A program made the translations under genes and the position numbers. A DNA stretch of 64,000 nt from Lachnospiraceae bacterium (GTDB lineage Bacteria; Bacillota; Clostridia; Lachnospirales; Lachnospiraceae). Each line of letters begins with the position of its first letter. Within the stretch, counting starts at the first letter, position 1. Positions 1 to 11,750 of the stretch are shown piece by piece. The notes below the pieces were generated by a model. That model did not search any database, was not told where the DNA came from, and saw only the letters and a program-made list of their open reading frames with translations. The stretch is from NCBI GenBank assembly GCA_015057085.1, contig SVFB01000036.1:62001-126000 (forward strand), in the 5' to 3' direction.

Positions 1-748
1 CTAAGTACGCAAAGCCTACCAGATTAAATACAAATTCATACAGAACGGATGCAATTAATTCTCCCACGATGGTTTTTAACTTATGTGTTGGAGAAATACT
101 TCTTCTCATTGCCAGATCCGAAAGGTTGGCCTGATTATCACAGGCTACGGATACGCCGCCTACTGCTGTGAAAAGGCAGGTCATGGCAAGCAGGTTATAG
201 AAATACTGTGTCAGAGGGTTCTGGTCAGGATTGCGGCTAAGGGACGCAGTTTCATTGTATTCAATATCATTTGTCATTTCTGAAACAGCCGTCTGCAGTT
301 GCTCCGGATGATTTTCTGCAATATCAATCAAGACAGTTTGATACATATTATATTCATTTACAAAGGACTCTAAAATGCTTTGCATCATGCTTTGATTTGT
401 CATATTTCCGGATACAGTCAAAGTAACTTGCTTGCCGGAAGTAATCATGCCAACAATTTCTTTGTCCTCTAAGAGTGCGGTGGCTTTTTCTTCATCACAG
501 TAGGTGACATCTAAAAAGGGCTCTTCACCTGTTGCTAAAGAATCGCAGGTGGATTGAAGCGCGTCACCATAGGCATCATCTGATAAGATGACAGCCACAG
601 GAATGGTTTCCATATTTTCGGAAGCGGCTGCATTTGAGAAGGCAATATGAAAGAAGGTTCCCAAAATAATCGGAAATAGTAAAATCCAAAAAGTATTGGC
701 TTTGTCGCGGATTAACCGTTTCCAACGATAGTAAATAATGCGTAACAT
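1..748 (-). CDS. ABC-2 type transporter permease (partial)
   Basis: Membrane subunit of an ABC exporter whose 3' end lies outside the window, so it is absent from the ORF track. Reading the minus strand from the ATG at 748 gives MLRIIYYRWKRLIRDKANTF, one hydrophobic segment (WILLFPIILGTFFHIAF), then a soluble region of about 150 residues and a second membrane region near 1-200. This topology is usual for ABC-2 permeases. A strong AGGAAATG ribosome site precedes the start, about 20 bp after the stop of the ATPase gene, so the two form one operon. The substrate cannot be read from sequence; divergence from a two-component system suggests response to a compound acting on the envelope. Confidence 0.85.
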   Translation of the reverse strand, partial: MLRIIYYRWKRLIRDKANTFWILLFPIILGTFFHIAFSNAAASENMETIPVAVILSDDAYGDALQSTCDSLATGEEPFLDVTYCDEEKATALLEDKEIVGMITSGKQVTLTVSGNMTNQSMMQSILESFVNEYNMYQTVLIDIAENHPEQLQTAVSEMTNDIEYNETASLSRNPDQNPLTQYFYNLLAMTCLFTAVGGVSVACDNQANLSDLAMRRSISPTHKLKTIVGELIASVLYEFVFNLVGFAYL

Positions 749-768
749 ATTTCATTTCCTCCCCATGA

Positions 769-1710
769 TTAGTCTCGAAGTTCTTTTCCGGTAATTTCCA
801 GGAATACATCATTTAATGTTGGAAGTGCGGAATGCACATGTCCAAATGAATATTCCTGATCCTGCAGATAATTGAGTGCGCGAACCAGATTATGTTTACC
901 GCCGTCGCACAAAATTGTAAGCTTTTGTTCTGCAAAGGAGACATCATACACATGTGGCAAATTCCTGATGGCTACCAGATCTTCCTCGGTAATAGATAAA
1001 ATATCAATGGTGATGATTTCGCGTTTCTTAATCATTTTCTTTAATTCATCCTTTGTGCCAAGGGCGATGCATTTTCCGTGGTCAAGGATGGCGATGCGGC
1101 TGCAAATTTGTTCGACTTCCTCCATATAATGTGAAGTATAAATAATGGTTGCACCCTGTCGATTTAATTCCTGGATCCCCTCTAAAATTTTGTTGCGGCT
1201 CTGTGGATCCACAGCCACTGTTGGCTCATCGAGAATGATCAATTTTGGTTTGTGTGCAATTCCACAAGCAATGTTCAGTCGGCGCAGCAAACCGCCGGAT
1301 AATTTTTTCGGATAAAACTTTTTATAATCTTCAAGCCCGGTAAAGTTGATCGCGTCTTCAACATAAGTCTTTCGCAATGCTTTGTCGTTAATGTAAAGAC
1401 CGCAGAAATAATCAATGTTTTCGTAGACTGTCAATTCGTCGAAGACTGCCACATTTTGCATTACGACACCGATGTCCTTTTTGAGATTGTATTGATCGGG
1501 TGCCATTGGCTTTCCGAAAATTTCAATTTCTCCGTTGTTATAATCTAAAAGAGATAGGATACAGTTGATCGTGGTGGTTTTGCCTGATCCATTTGGACCC
1601 AATAGACCAAAGATTTCTCCGCGACGAATCTCCAAAGAAAGATGATCAACAGCAATTAATTCCTTATATCGCTTTACCAATTCGTTCACTTTTACAGCGG
1701 TTTCAATCAT
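769..1710 (-). CDS. ABC transporter ATP-binding protein
   Basis: ATPase of the ABC-2 exporter encoded just downstream. At 313 residues it has the usual length for the CcmA/drug-export class with a C-terminal extension. Visible motifs are Walker A GPNGSGKTTT (about residue 39), signature LSGGLLRRL, Walker B KLIILDEPT and the switch histidine in YTSHYMEE. The start at 1710 is backed by GGGAGGAAATG 10 bp upstream. It is transcribed divergently from the histidine kinase at 1906, and the shared spacer holds a candidate operator, so control by that two-component system is likely (inference). Substrate unknown. Confidence 0.93.
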   Translation of the reverse strand: MIETAVKVNELVKRYKELIAVDHLSLEIRRGEIFGLLGPNGSGKTTTINCILSLLDYNNGEIEIFGKPMAPDQYNLKKDIGVVMQNVAVFDELTVYENIDYFCGLYINDKALRKTYVEDAINFTGLEDYKKFYPKKLSGGLLRRLNIACGIAHKPKLIILDEPTVAVDPQSRNKILEGIQELNRQGATIIYTSHYMEEVEQICSRIAILDHGKCIALGTKDELKKMIKKREIITIDILSITEEDLVAIRNLPHVYDVSFAEQKLTILCDGGKHNLVRALNYLQDQEYSFGHVHSALPTLNDVFLEITGKELRD

Positions 1711-1824
1711 AATTTACATTTCCTCCCAGGTATTTTTTACAAAGTGTTTTTGTGTTTCTTTTGTACAATATCAGATTATAGAAAAATGCTTTCGGAGGGT
1801 AGTGAACAATGTCAGAAAACCGAA

Positions 1825-1838
1825 ATGACATTTGTCAT
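1825..1838. promoter_or_regulatory. Palindromic candidate operator in divergent spacer
   Basis: Perfect inverted repeat ATGACA-TT-TGTCAT between the divergent exporter and two-component operons. A related half-site (AATGTCAG) lies about 15 bp upstream. LiaR/NarL-type regulators bind short palindromes of this kind, so this is a reasonable site for the response regulator encoded at 2999. Function is inferred from position and symmetry only. Confidence 0.5.
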
Positions 1839-1905
1839 GTTTTATGATAGATTTATCTCAGGTGGGTTTACAATCTCCGTCTGAATAAGGAATAAGGAGT
1901 GTAGA

Positions 1906-3018
1906 ATGATAAAAATTGGGGAGATGCATATTGCTTTTCTTGCGGGATGTGCATTGTTGCTGGCTTTTTTTGAGGCAGATAAAAGTGTATTCATATTTTT
2001 GCTGGGCATTATATTTACGGAACTGGCAATCTGGCTATCAGAATTGAATGAAAAAAATCATTGGCTTTGGGCTTTAGGCGCTATTTATCTCATCGGTTGT
2101 CTTTTCCTGTGGCAATTGCTTATGTTTATGCCTGTGGTTGTCTATATGATTGTGGAACAAAAAATTTATCCGGCACTGGCAATTCTCCTATTTGCTTTCA
2201 TCGCGCTTATATCGGTTGCAAATAAAGAGCTATTGTTTGTGTGGTGTGGCGCAGTCATATTTTCGGGATTGCTCGCGTTTGAGCATATGCGTGCGGAAGA
2301 AAATCGAAAGAGGTATATCCAAGAAACCGATGCTGCAGTGGTATTGGAAAATTCCTTGAAGAAAAAGAATAAAGAATTGATGGAAAACCAGGATGTGTCT
2401 GTGCATGTGGCAATGCTTCAGGAGCGTAATCGCATTGCAAGAGAGATTCATGATAATGTAGGGCATATGCTTTCTCGAACGATTTTACAAACCGGTGCGC
2501 TGATGACCATTTATAAAGAGAATCCCCTTCATGAGCAGTTGGAAAGTATTAATGGTTCGCTTAACGAGGCAATGAACAATATTCGGGAGAGTGTGCACGA
2601 TTTACATAATGATTCGCTGGAATTGGAGCGCGCGGTAGAAGATGCGGCCACACAATTAAAAAATCATTTTCAGGTACGAATCGAATATGATATGACAGAT
2701 TCTGTGCCTCGAAATATAAAATACTGTTTTCTCGCAATTGCTAAAGAAGCTTTCGAGAATGCCAGAAAGTATTGTGATGGAACGAAAGTGAGCGTGGTAA
2801 TGCGTGAACATCCGGGGTTCTATCAGATGGCAATTGAGGACGATGGTACCCAAAAGCTGAATCGGGAAAAGGCCGGAATCGGATTGAAGAATATGGAAGA
2901 GCGTGTGCGTGGTTTGGATGGAAGTATTCATATTTCGGACGAGAATGGATTTCATATTCTTTTATCAATCCCGAAAAAAACAGATAAGGAGTTTACGAAT
3001 GAAAGTAGTAGTATGTGA
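1906..3018 (+). CDS. Sensor histidine kinase, NarL/LiaS-like
   Basis: Membrane sensor kinase of 370 residues. The N-terminal 120 residues are four to five hydrophobic segments with almost no extracellular loop, typical of intramembrane-sensing kinases. A short linker leads to a HisKA_3 dimerisation domain whose phospho-accepting histidine lies in RNRIAREIHDNVGH (about residue 183). The ATPase domain shows KEAFENARKYC (N box), EDDG and GIGLKNMEERV (G box). The ATG at 1906 follows AAGGAG. The gene overlaps the response regulator by 20 bp, so the two are translationally coupled. The divergent ABC exporter is the probable target. Confidence 0.93.
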   Translation: MIKIGEMHIAFLAGCALLLAFFEADKSVFIFLLGIIFTELAIWLSELNEKNHWLWALGAIYLIGCLFLWQLLMFMPVVVYMIVEQKIYPALAILLFAFIALISVANKELLFVWCGAVIFSGLLAFEHMRAEENRKRYIQETDAAVVLENSLKKKNKELMENQDVSVHVAMLQERNRIAREIHDNVGHMLSRTILQTGALMTIYKENPLHEQLESINGSLNEAMNNIRESVHDLHNDSLELERAVEDAATQLKNHFQVRIEYDMTDSVPRNIKYCFLAIAKEAFENARKYCDGTKVSVVMREHPGFYQMAIEDDGTQKLNREKAGIGLKNMEERVRGLDGSIHISDENGFHILLSIPKKTDKEFTNESSSM

Positions 3019-3619
3019 TGACGACCAGTTGGTTGCGCTCTCGCTAAAGACAATATTGGAGGCGGATCCGGAAATTACTGTGGTAGGATCCGGAAATGAT
3101 GGAAGCGATGCAATCAGCTTATATCAGACGCTGAAACCGGATATTTTGCTGATGGATATTCAAATGAAGACCACCTCCGGATTGGAGGCGGCAGAGGCAA
3201 TTCTTGCAGAGGAGCCGGATGCTAAAATCTTGCTATTAACCACATTTTCCGATGACGAATATATTGTAAAGGCATTGGAATTAGGTGTTAAGGGCTACAT
3301 CTTAAAGCAGGATTTCAATGGAATTGTACCTGCACTGAAGGCAGTTAATTTAGGACAGAGTGTTTTCGGTGGAGAAATTGTAAGCAAGATTCCGGTTCTC
3401 AAAACCAAAAAAGATACCTTTGATTATAGTGTCTATGACATTAGCGAAAAAGAAATCGAGGTCATCGAACAGGTAGGAAATGGCAAAAGCAACCGGGAGA
3501 TTGCCGAGACATTGTTTTTGTCAGAGGGAACTGTGCGCAATTATATCAGTACAATTTTGGAAAAGCTTTCTCTTCGTGACCGCACACAGTTGGCGGTTTT
3601 TTATCTGAATCATAAATAG
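2999..3619 (+). CDS. Response regulator, NarL/LuxR-type
   Basis: Partner of the kinase at 1906. The ORF track begins upstream at 2903, but the true start is the ATG at 2999, behind AAGGAG, giving MKVVVCDDDQLV and a normal 206-residue protein. The receiver domain has the acidic pair CDDD, the phospho-acceptor aspartate in PDILLMDIQM, a conserved TT and the lysine in GYILKQD. The C-terminal LuxR-type helix-turn-helix is visible as GKSNREIAETLFLSEGTVRNYIS. Likely target: the ABC operon and its own promoter, through the palindrome at 1825. Confidence 0.93.
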   Translation: MKVVVCDDDQLVALSLKTILEADPEITVVGSGNDGSDAISLYQTLKPDILLMDIQMKTTSGLEAAEAILAEEPDAKILLLTTFSDDEYIVKALELGVKGYILKQDFNGIVPALKAVNLGQSVFGGEIVSKIPVLKTKKDTFDYSVYDISEKEIEVIEQVGNGKSNREIAETLFLSEGTVRNYISTILEKLSLRDRTQLAVFYLNHK

Positions 3620-3656
3620 CCTCGTTTATTTTTTGACAAAATTTAGAGTTTGTTAC

Positions 3657-3685
3657 TTGAAATTTGCGTTAGTCTATGCTAACAT
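3657..3685 (+). promoter_or_regulatory. Promoter of the enolase gene
   Basis: TTGAAA and TAACAT boxes separated by exactly 17 bp, about 110 bp upstream of the enolase start. A small inverted repeat (GTTAG tctatg CTAAC) overlaps the -10 box. An alternative -35 (TTGACA at 3634) also exists but has poorer spacing. Confidence 0.5.
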
Positions 3686-3731
3686 TCCTTTTGTGTAAAT
3701 CATTAGGACTCCTTTTGTTATCTTTGATAAC

Positions 3732-5093
<1,362 letters not shown>

Positions 5094-5120
5094 GCAATAA
5101 TTTTATAGCGCTTTCAAAAA

Positions 5121-5146
5121 AGGAGTTGCAATTATGCAACTCCTTA
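5121..5146 (+). terminator. Enolase terminator hairpin
   Basis: AGGAGTTGCA-atta-TGCAACTCCT, a perfect 10-bp stem about 30 bp after the enolase stop. The T-tract is short, so termination may be weak. Confidence 0.65.
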
Positions 5147-5268
5147 ATTATTGCAATGTCCAATGATTGCTATTTCTGTTGTCTCATGTTATAAAAGAGA
5201 TATTGATGCACAGGAAGAGACTTAAGCTGTGTGTTGTATTTTGATAGAATCAAGAAAGTTGGAGCAAG

Positions 5269-5910
5269 ATGGACGAAAAATTAGGATTGATTTTTGATAT
5301 GGATGGGACATTGTGGGATTCTTCCGAAAATGTAGCAAAGTCCTGGACCATTGCAAATGAGAAAAAAGGTTATAAGCGTGTGATTACCACAGAGGATATG
5401 CAAAATGTGATGGGTAAAACCATGACAGAAATTGCAGAAATCATTTTCCCGGATGTGCCAATTCAAACGCGCATGGAGCTATTGCAATACTCAGGCGAGT
5501 TTGAAAATGAATACTTAAGAGAGCACGGTGGAAATCTTTATCCGGATTTAGAAGAAACATTAAAGAAGTTAAAGGAGAAATATCATCTATATATTGTAAG
5601 CAATTGCCAAAGCGGATATATCGAGGCTTTCCTGGATTACTATCAGCTCTGGGATTATTTCGAAGACAAGCAATGCTTTGGGGATAACGGACTCCCAAAG
5701 GGACAGAATATTCGGTTGTTATATGAGCGAAACCAATTAGATGATGCTGCCTATATCGGGGATATCCAAGGTGATTATGATGCCACCATGGAAGCCGGAT
5801 TGGCATTTATCCATGCGGCTTATGGATTTGGAAAAATCAACCATCAGGTGCCGAAAATCCATAGTTTTTCGGAACTGGTGGAGGTTGCGGACAGGGTATT
5901 GCTTGCGTGA
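5269..5910 (+). CDS. HAD-family hydrolase (phosphatase-like)
   Basis: Haloacid-dehalogenase phosphatase of 213 residues, of the PGP/beta-phosphoglucomutase-like subfamily with an alpha-helical cap. Motif I is FDMDGTLWDSS (residues 9-19, nucleophile Asp and acid/base Asp), motif II is IVSNCQ, motif III is the lysine of GLPKGQNI, and motif IV is YIGDIQGDYDA. The ATG at 5269 follows TTGGAGC. The substrate cannot be deduced; phosphoglycolate or a sugar phosphate is possible. No functional link to neighbours is apparent. Confidence 0.88.
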   Translation: MDEKLGLIFDMDGTLWDSSENVAKSWTIANEKKGYKRVITTEDMQNVMGKTMTEIAEIIFPDVPIQTRMELLQYSGEFENEYLREHGGNLYPDLEETLKKLKEKYHLYIVSNCQSGYIEAFLDYYQLWDYFEDKQCFGDNGLPKGQNIRLLYERNQLDDAAYIGDIQGDYDATMEAGLAFIHAAYGFGKINHQVPKIHSFSELVEVADRVLLA

Positions 5911-5979
5911 CCATGATGTGACCTTGTACATGTATAATAAAAATTAGAAAAGTCTGATTGTTTTAAGGGGGAAGAAACA

Positions 5980-6546
5980 ATGAGGAAAACGATTCTAAGG
6001 ATAGGGCTAATCGCTGTTTTGCTATTATCCAGTGTGGTGATAGTGAAAGAAGTGACATTGGCTGATACAACAGACAAGGAAACAGTAACCGATACTGAAA
6101 TAACTGTGGGAGATGCAGAAGCTTCAGCAGTGCAGGATACGGTTACAATTGCGGATGAAGAGACCCCAAAGAGTCGCTGGGATGGGAAATGGGCTGTCGC
6201 AAATCTGGTTTTAATGCTGATTACAGCTGCAGAAAGCTGTATGATGACATTTGCCTATTTTATGGATCGACCGGATTATGATGCTGAAACTTTTATCAAT
6301 CATATGGATGAGGACGTGGAAGATGAGTTTCATGAGAATGAGCTCACAAAAAGAAAAGAAATTCTTCGCACCTTAAGCATTCCGGTTACGACAGTGGCGA
6401 TTATAGAATTTATTTTGACGGAAGATATGTCATTTCCAATGGTGGCCGTGGACAAATATACATTTATTATGGCAGTGTTTGCAGTCATCAATTCTGCGTT
6501 TCTAGTGTTTAGCTCAAAACGCATTCTTAACAAACAAATCGAATAG
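5980..6546 (+). CDS. Predicted membrane protein, unknown function
   Basis: 188 residues. An N-terminal hydrophobic stretch (GLIAVLLLSSVVIVKEVTLA) could be a cleaved signal or anchor. A Thr/Glu-rich extracytoplasmic stretch follows (residues 30-65), then three hydrophobic segments (about 72-95, 133-150 and 158-178) with a charged loop (HMDEDVEDEFHENELTKRKE) between them. I recognise no family. It stands alone, with AAGGGGGAAG before the ATG and a good terminator after it. Confidence 0.75.
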   Translation: MRKTILRIGLIAVLLLSSVVIVKEVTLADTTDKETVTDTEITVGDAEASAVQDTVTIADEETPKSRWDGKWAVANLVLMLITAAESCMMTFAYFMDRPDYDAETFINHMDEDVEDEFHENELTKRKEILRTLSIPVTTVAIIEFILTEDMSFPMVAVDKYTFIMAVFAVINSAFLVFSSKRILNKQIE

Positions 6547-6568
6547 GTAGTAATGAAATTATAAATGG

Positions 6569-6601
6569 GAGCAAGTTGAGTTTGACTTGCTCTCTTTTTT
6601 T
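6569..6601 (+). terminator. Intrinsic terminator
   Basis: GAGCAAGT-tgagtttg-ACTTGCTC followed by a T-rich tail (TCTTTTTTT). It closes the membrane-protein gene ending at 6546 and isolates the nitrogenase-like operon. Confidence 0.85.
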
Positions 6602-6639
6602 ATGTTCTGAAAAACTAGTTATACATGTCCTGTGCCAGG

Positions 6640-6668
6640 TGATAACTTGCAATAAATTATTGTTATCA
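6640..6668. promoter_or_regulatory. Candidate operator upstream of the nitrogenase-like operon
   Basis: Nested inverted repeats: TGATAA...TTATCA outside, CAATAA-A-TTATTG inside (perfect 6-1-6). Related sequences (GATAACC at 6680, ACCGATA at 6724) recur before the operon start. This suggests a cluster of regulator half-sites; the regulator is unknown and is not encoded in the operon. Confidence 0.4.
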
Positions 6669-6747
6669 TAGACAAAACCGATAACCAATGATAAAGAGCC
6701 AGTATTATACAATTTATCTACTAACCGATATAATCACATTTATTAAA

Positions 6748-6763
6748 GTCTCGCTCGCGAGAC
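6748..6763. promoter_or_regulatory. Perfect 16-bp palindrome before the nitrogenase-like operon
   Basis: GTCTCGC-TC-GCGAGAC, 27 bp upstream of the first ATG. It is GC-rich within an AT-rich leader. The same 16 bases, inverted, form the last hairpin of the structured repeats at 54017 and 56095. It may be an operator, an RNA hairpin or a remnant of that repeat family. Confidence 0.45.
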
Positions 6764-6790
6764 AATAAAACGGTAGTAGGAGGAAGGGAA

Positions 6791-8281
6791 ATGTCTGTAA
6801 TTAACATTGAAGAACCTAATGTGGTAATCAGAGAAAAAAGACTAGGAACCATTAATGCATTTACAGGTACTGCTTCGGAGATTGTGCAGAAATCTGAAGC
6901 CGGATCCTTAAAAGATGCAAAAAGAAAGTTTTCACAGTGTCTTGGCTGTAATGCACAGCAGGCGTTCTGCCAGTTATCAATGATTAAGGATGTGGCAGTA
7001 ATCAATCATGCCCCTATAGGATGCGCTGGAGAATTTTCGGATTTTAACTTTACTTTTAGAGTAGAGCAGGAGAAAAGAAATCTGCCGGAAGATATTGGCA
7101 GATATTTTTCCACCAACATTCAAGAAAAAGATACTGTATTTGGAGCTACAAAAAAGCTAGAAGAAACAATACATGTTGCATATGAGAGGGTGAAACCCAG
7201 AGCAATCTTTGTGACAACATCATGTGCCTCCGGAATTATTGGAGAAGATATTGAATCAGTTGTGGAGAAGGCTTCAAAAGAATTGGGGATTCCTGTTGTG
7301 ACATGTTCATGTGAGGGATTCAGATCAAAAGTTTGGACGACTGGATTCGATGCGGCTTATCACACAGTACTTAGAGGAATTGTAAAACCTCCTACAAAGA
7401 AGACAAATAAGATTAATGTAGTGAACTTCTGGGGAAGTCATGTGTTCGATGAGATTTTTGAAAGATTTGGATATGAAGCGCAATACATTATGCCTTTTGC
7501 TTCGATTGAGGAATTGGAGCATTGCAGCGAGGCAGCGGCTACGATTCATATTTGTCCATCGCTTTCTACCTATATGGGAGCCGGCTTAAGCCAGTTATAT
7601 GATGTTCCGGAAATCACCGCGCCTCCGGCATATGGAATTGATGGAACAGATGGATGGCTGCGTGCGCTCGGAAAAGTACTTGGAAAAGAAGATGTGGCTG
7701 AGGAATTGATTAGAGAAGGACACGAAAAATATGTTCCGGAAATCAACAAGCTAAAGGAACGTTTCAAGGGTAAGAGAGCCTATGTTACTGCGGGAGCAGC
7801 ACATGGTCAGGCGCTCATACATCTCCTTAGAGAATTAGGATTTGAAGTAGTGGGAGCAAGCGTTTTCCATCATGATCCTATTTATGATAGTGGCGATAGA
7901 AACATGGATGTACTTGCCCATGCGGTATCCACATATGGGGATGTAAAGGATTACAGAGTCTGCAACAAACAAAGTTGTGAACTTGTAAATGCTTTGATTC
8001 GTAGTAAACCGGATTTTATCATGGCAAGACATGGTGGAATGACACTTTGGGGTGCAAAGCTTGGTATCCCGACACTTCTGATCGGAGACGAGCAATTTGG
8101 TATCGGATACAAAGGTGCACTTAACTATGCAAGGCGAATCGATGAAACCCTTGATTCTATCGAATTTATTAAGAATTTTTCAAAACATGCATCCAACCCT
8201 TATACCGAGTGGTGGTTAACACAAGAGCCGGGATATTTCCAGAATGGTGGCAGCGGTTGCGGTTGCAGACAAGGAGCATAA
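6791..8281 (+). CDS. Nitrogenase-like component 1, alpha (NifD/NflD-like)
   Basis: 496-residue member of the nitrogenase component 1 superfamily, first gene of a seven-gene operon. P-cluster-type cysteines are visible as LGCNAQQ (C53), APIGCAGEF (C78) and TTSCASGIIGEDI (C145), at spacings close to NifD C62/C88/C154. A cysteine in IHICPSLSTY (about residue 253) fits the cofactor-ligand position C275 of NifD. The NifD histidine-442 region (PYHGYDG) aligns by eye to QFGIGYKG here, so that histidine is missing. The C-terminus ends in a cysteine-rich tail (GGSGCGCRQGA). The start follows GGAGGAAGGG. It probably pairs with the product of 8283 to hold FeS clusters and a NifB-cofactor-like cluster. 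Substrate unknown; N2 is unlikely without nifE/nifN. Confidence 0.88.
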   Translation: MSVINIEEPNVVIREKRLGTINAFTGTASEIVQKSEAGSLKDAKRKFSQCLGCNAQQAFCQLSMIKDVAVINHAPIGCAGEFSDFNFTFRVEQEKRNLPEDIGRYFSTNIQEKDTVFGATKKLEETIHVAYERVKPRAIFVTTSCASGIIGEDIESVVEKASKELGIPVVTCSCEGFRSKVWTTGFDAAYHTVLRGIVKPPTKKTNKINVVNFWGSHVFDEIFERFGYEAQYIMPFASIEELEHCSEAAATIHICPSLSTYMGAGLSQLYDVPEITAPPAYGIDGTDGWLRALGKVLGKEDVAEELIREGHEKYVPEINKLKERFKGKRAYVTAGAAHGQALIHLLRELGFEVVGASVFHHDPIYDSGDRNMDVLAHAVSTYGDVKDYRVCNKQSCELVNALIRSKPDFIMARHGGMTLWGAKLGIPTLLIGDEQFGIGYKGALNYARRIDETLDSIEFIKNFSKHASNPYTEWWLTQEPGYFQNGGSGCGCRQGA

Positions 8282-8282
8282 A

Positions 8283-10474
<2,192 letters not shown>

Positions 10475-10488
10475 GGTTGGTGATAGGA

Positions 10489-11748
10489 ATGATAATCAGG
10501 GTAGCATTTGCCACCAGTGACGGAAAGAGTGTCGACAGACATTTTGGAGCTGCAGAGCGATTTGATATATATGAAATAAACACGGAAAAACAGGAGTATG
10601 AAAGAGTTGAGATAAGATCTGTGGAAAAAGCCTGTCTCAATCATAAACATCATGCAGAAAGAATGGATGCTGTGGCAGGTGCCATCGAGGACTGTCATGC
10701 AGTATTCGCCGAGCTAAGCGGGGCGGGTGCCAGAACGGTTCTTGAAAGTAAGAATATTCAGGCGATTGATATTGATAGGCCAATCTCACAGGTGATTGAA
10801 AATCTTCTATATGGGAAAATAAAGCTCATCGATAAAAGATATACAGAATTGCCTAAGAAAAGGCAGTCTCCAAATTTTAAAAAGCTACAGAAGAAGCATC
10901 CATGTATGAGCGGAGGCGCAAATGTGACTGCAGGAAGAATACACCTTCCTGTGAGTCCAACCTGCAATATTCAATGTAAATTTTGTACAAGAAGATTTGA
11001 TAAATCACTGATCAGACCGGGCGTGAGTTCGTTGGTTCTGAAACCGGAAGAGGCTGTAGAAACGATAGAGCGTGCAAAGGAACTTTGTCCGGAATTAACT
11101 GTTGTGGGCATTGCGGGACCGGGGGATACCTTGGCAACAAATGCTGCGCTTAAGACGTTTGCTTTAGTAAAGGAGAAATATCCTGAGTTAATTAATTGTC
11201 TTTCTACAAATGGTTTTTGCCTTCCTTCTAAAGTAGAAGAAATTGCGAAGATTGGAATAGAGACGATTACGGTTACAGTCAACGCAGTAGATCCGGAGAT
11301 TGAGGCTAAGATCAACGAGTTTGTAATTGATGAGAATGGTGTAAAGCATGAAGGAGTGGAGGGCGCAAAGCTCCTCATTGAAAATCAGCTCAAGGGTATA
11401 AAGAAAGCAGCAGAGCTTGGTATTGTGGTGAAAATCAACAGTGTTCTTTGCCCCGGAATTAATGATGAACATATTGAGGAGGTGGCAAAAGTTACTTCGA
11501 AGCTCGGCGCTTCCATTTTGAATATTATTCCCCTAATTCCTCAAAATGGGATGGCAGATGTGCCGGCTCCCGACTGCAAACTTTTAGACGAAGTAAGACT
11601 TAAGGCAGGCAAATACATTGAAGTTTTTAGACATTGTCAACACTGTAGAGCCGATGCTTTGGGAATTCCCGGAAAAGGGAAGGATTTACACTCCGAACTT
11701 TATAAAGATAGAAAGGAGGAGGTGGCTGAAACCTTCAGTCACGGCTAG
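10489..11748 (+). CDS. nifB: NifB-like radical SAM protein with N-terminal NifX-like domain
   Basis: 419 residues from the ATG at 10489; the track's TTG at 10477 is less likely. Residues 1-115 (start RVAFATSDGKSVDRHFG) look like the NifX/NafY cofactor-binding domain, which normally follows the radical SAM domain in fused NifB proteins. The NifB core follows: KKHPCMSG, RIHLPVSPTCNIQCKFC (CX3CX2C binding the SAM cluster), GIAGPGDTLA, and the C-terminal FRHCQHCRADALGIPGKG that supplies NifB auxiliary-cluster cysteines. NifB builds the carbide-containing [8Fe-9S-C] precursor. Its presence without nifE/nifN suggests the partner enzyme uses a NifB-cofactor-type cluster directly. Confidence 0.88.
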   Translation: MIIRVAFATSDGKSVDRHFGAAERFDIYEINTEKQEYERVEIRSVEKACLNHKHHAERMDAVAGAIEDCHAVFAELSGAGARTVLESKNIQAIDIDRPISQVIENLLYGKIKLIDKRYTELPKKRQSPNFKKLQKKHPCMSGGANVTAGRIHLPVSPTCNIQCKFCTRRFDKSLIRPGVSSLVLKPEEAVETIERAKELCPELTVVGIAGPGDTLATNAALKTFALVKEKYPELINCLSTNGFCLPSKVEEIAKIGIETITVTVNAVDPEIEAKINEFVIDENGVKHEGVEGAKLLIENQLKGIKKAAELGIVVKINSVLCPGINDEHIEEVAKVTSKLGASILNIIPLIPQNGMADVPAPDCKLLDEVRLKAGKYIEVFRHCQHCRADALGIPGKGKDLHSELYKDRKEEVAETFSHG

Positions 11749-11750
11749 AA

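Noticed and set aside
72-283. Plus-strand ORFs at 83 and 872 and the minus-strand ORF at 576
   Set aside because: They are shadows of the minus-strand ABC permease and ATPase genes, without ribosome sites.
6601-6790. SAM (S-box) or other known riboswitch before the nitrogenase-like operon
   Set aside because: The conserved S-box segments are not found; only palindromic DNA motifs are visible.
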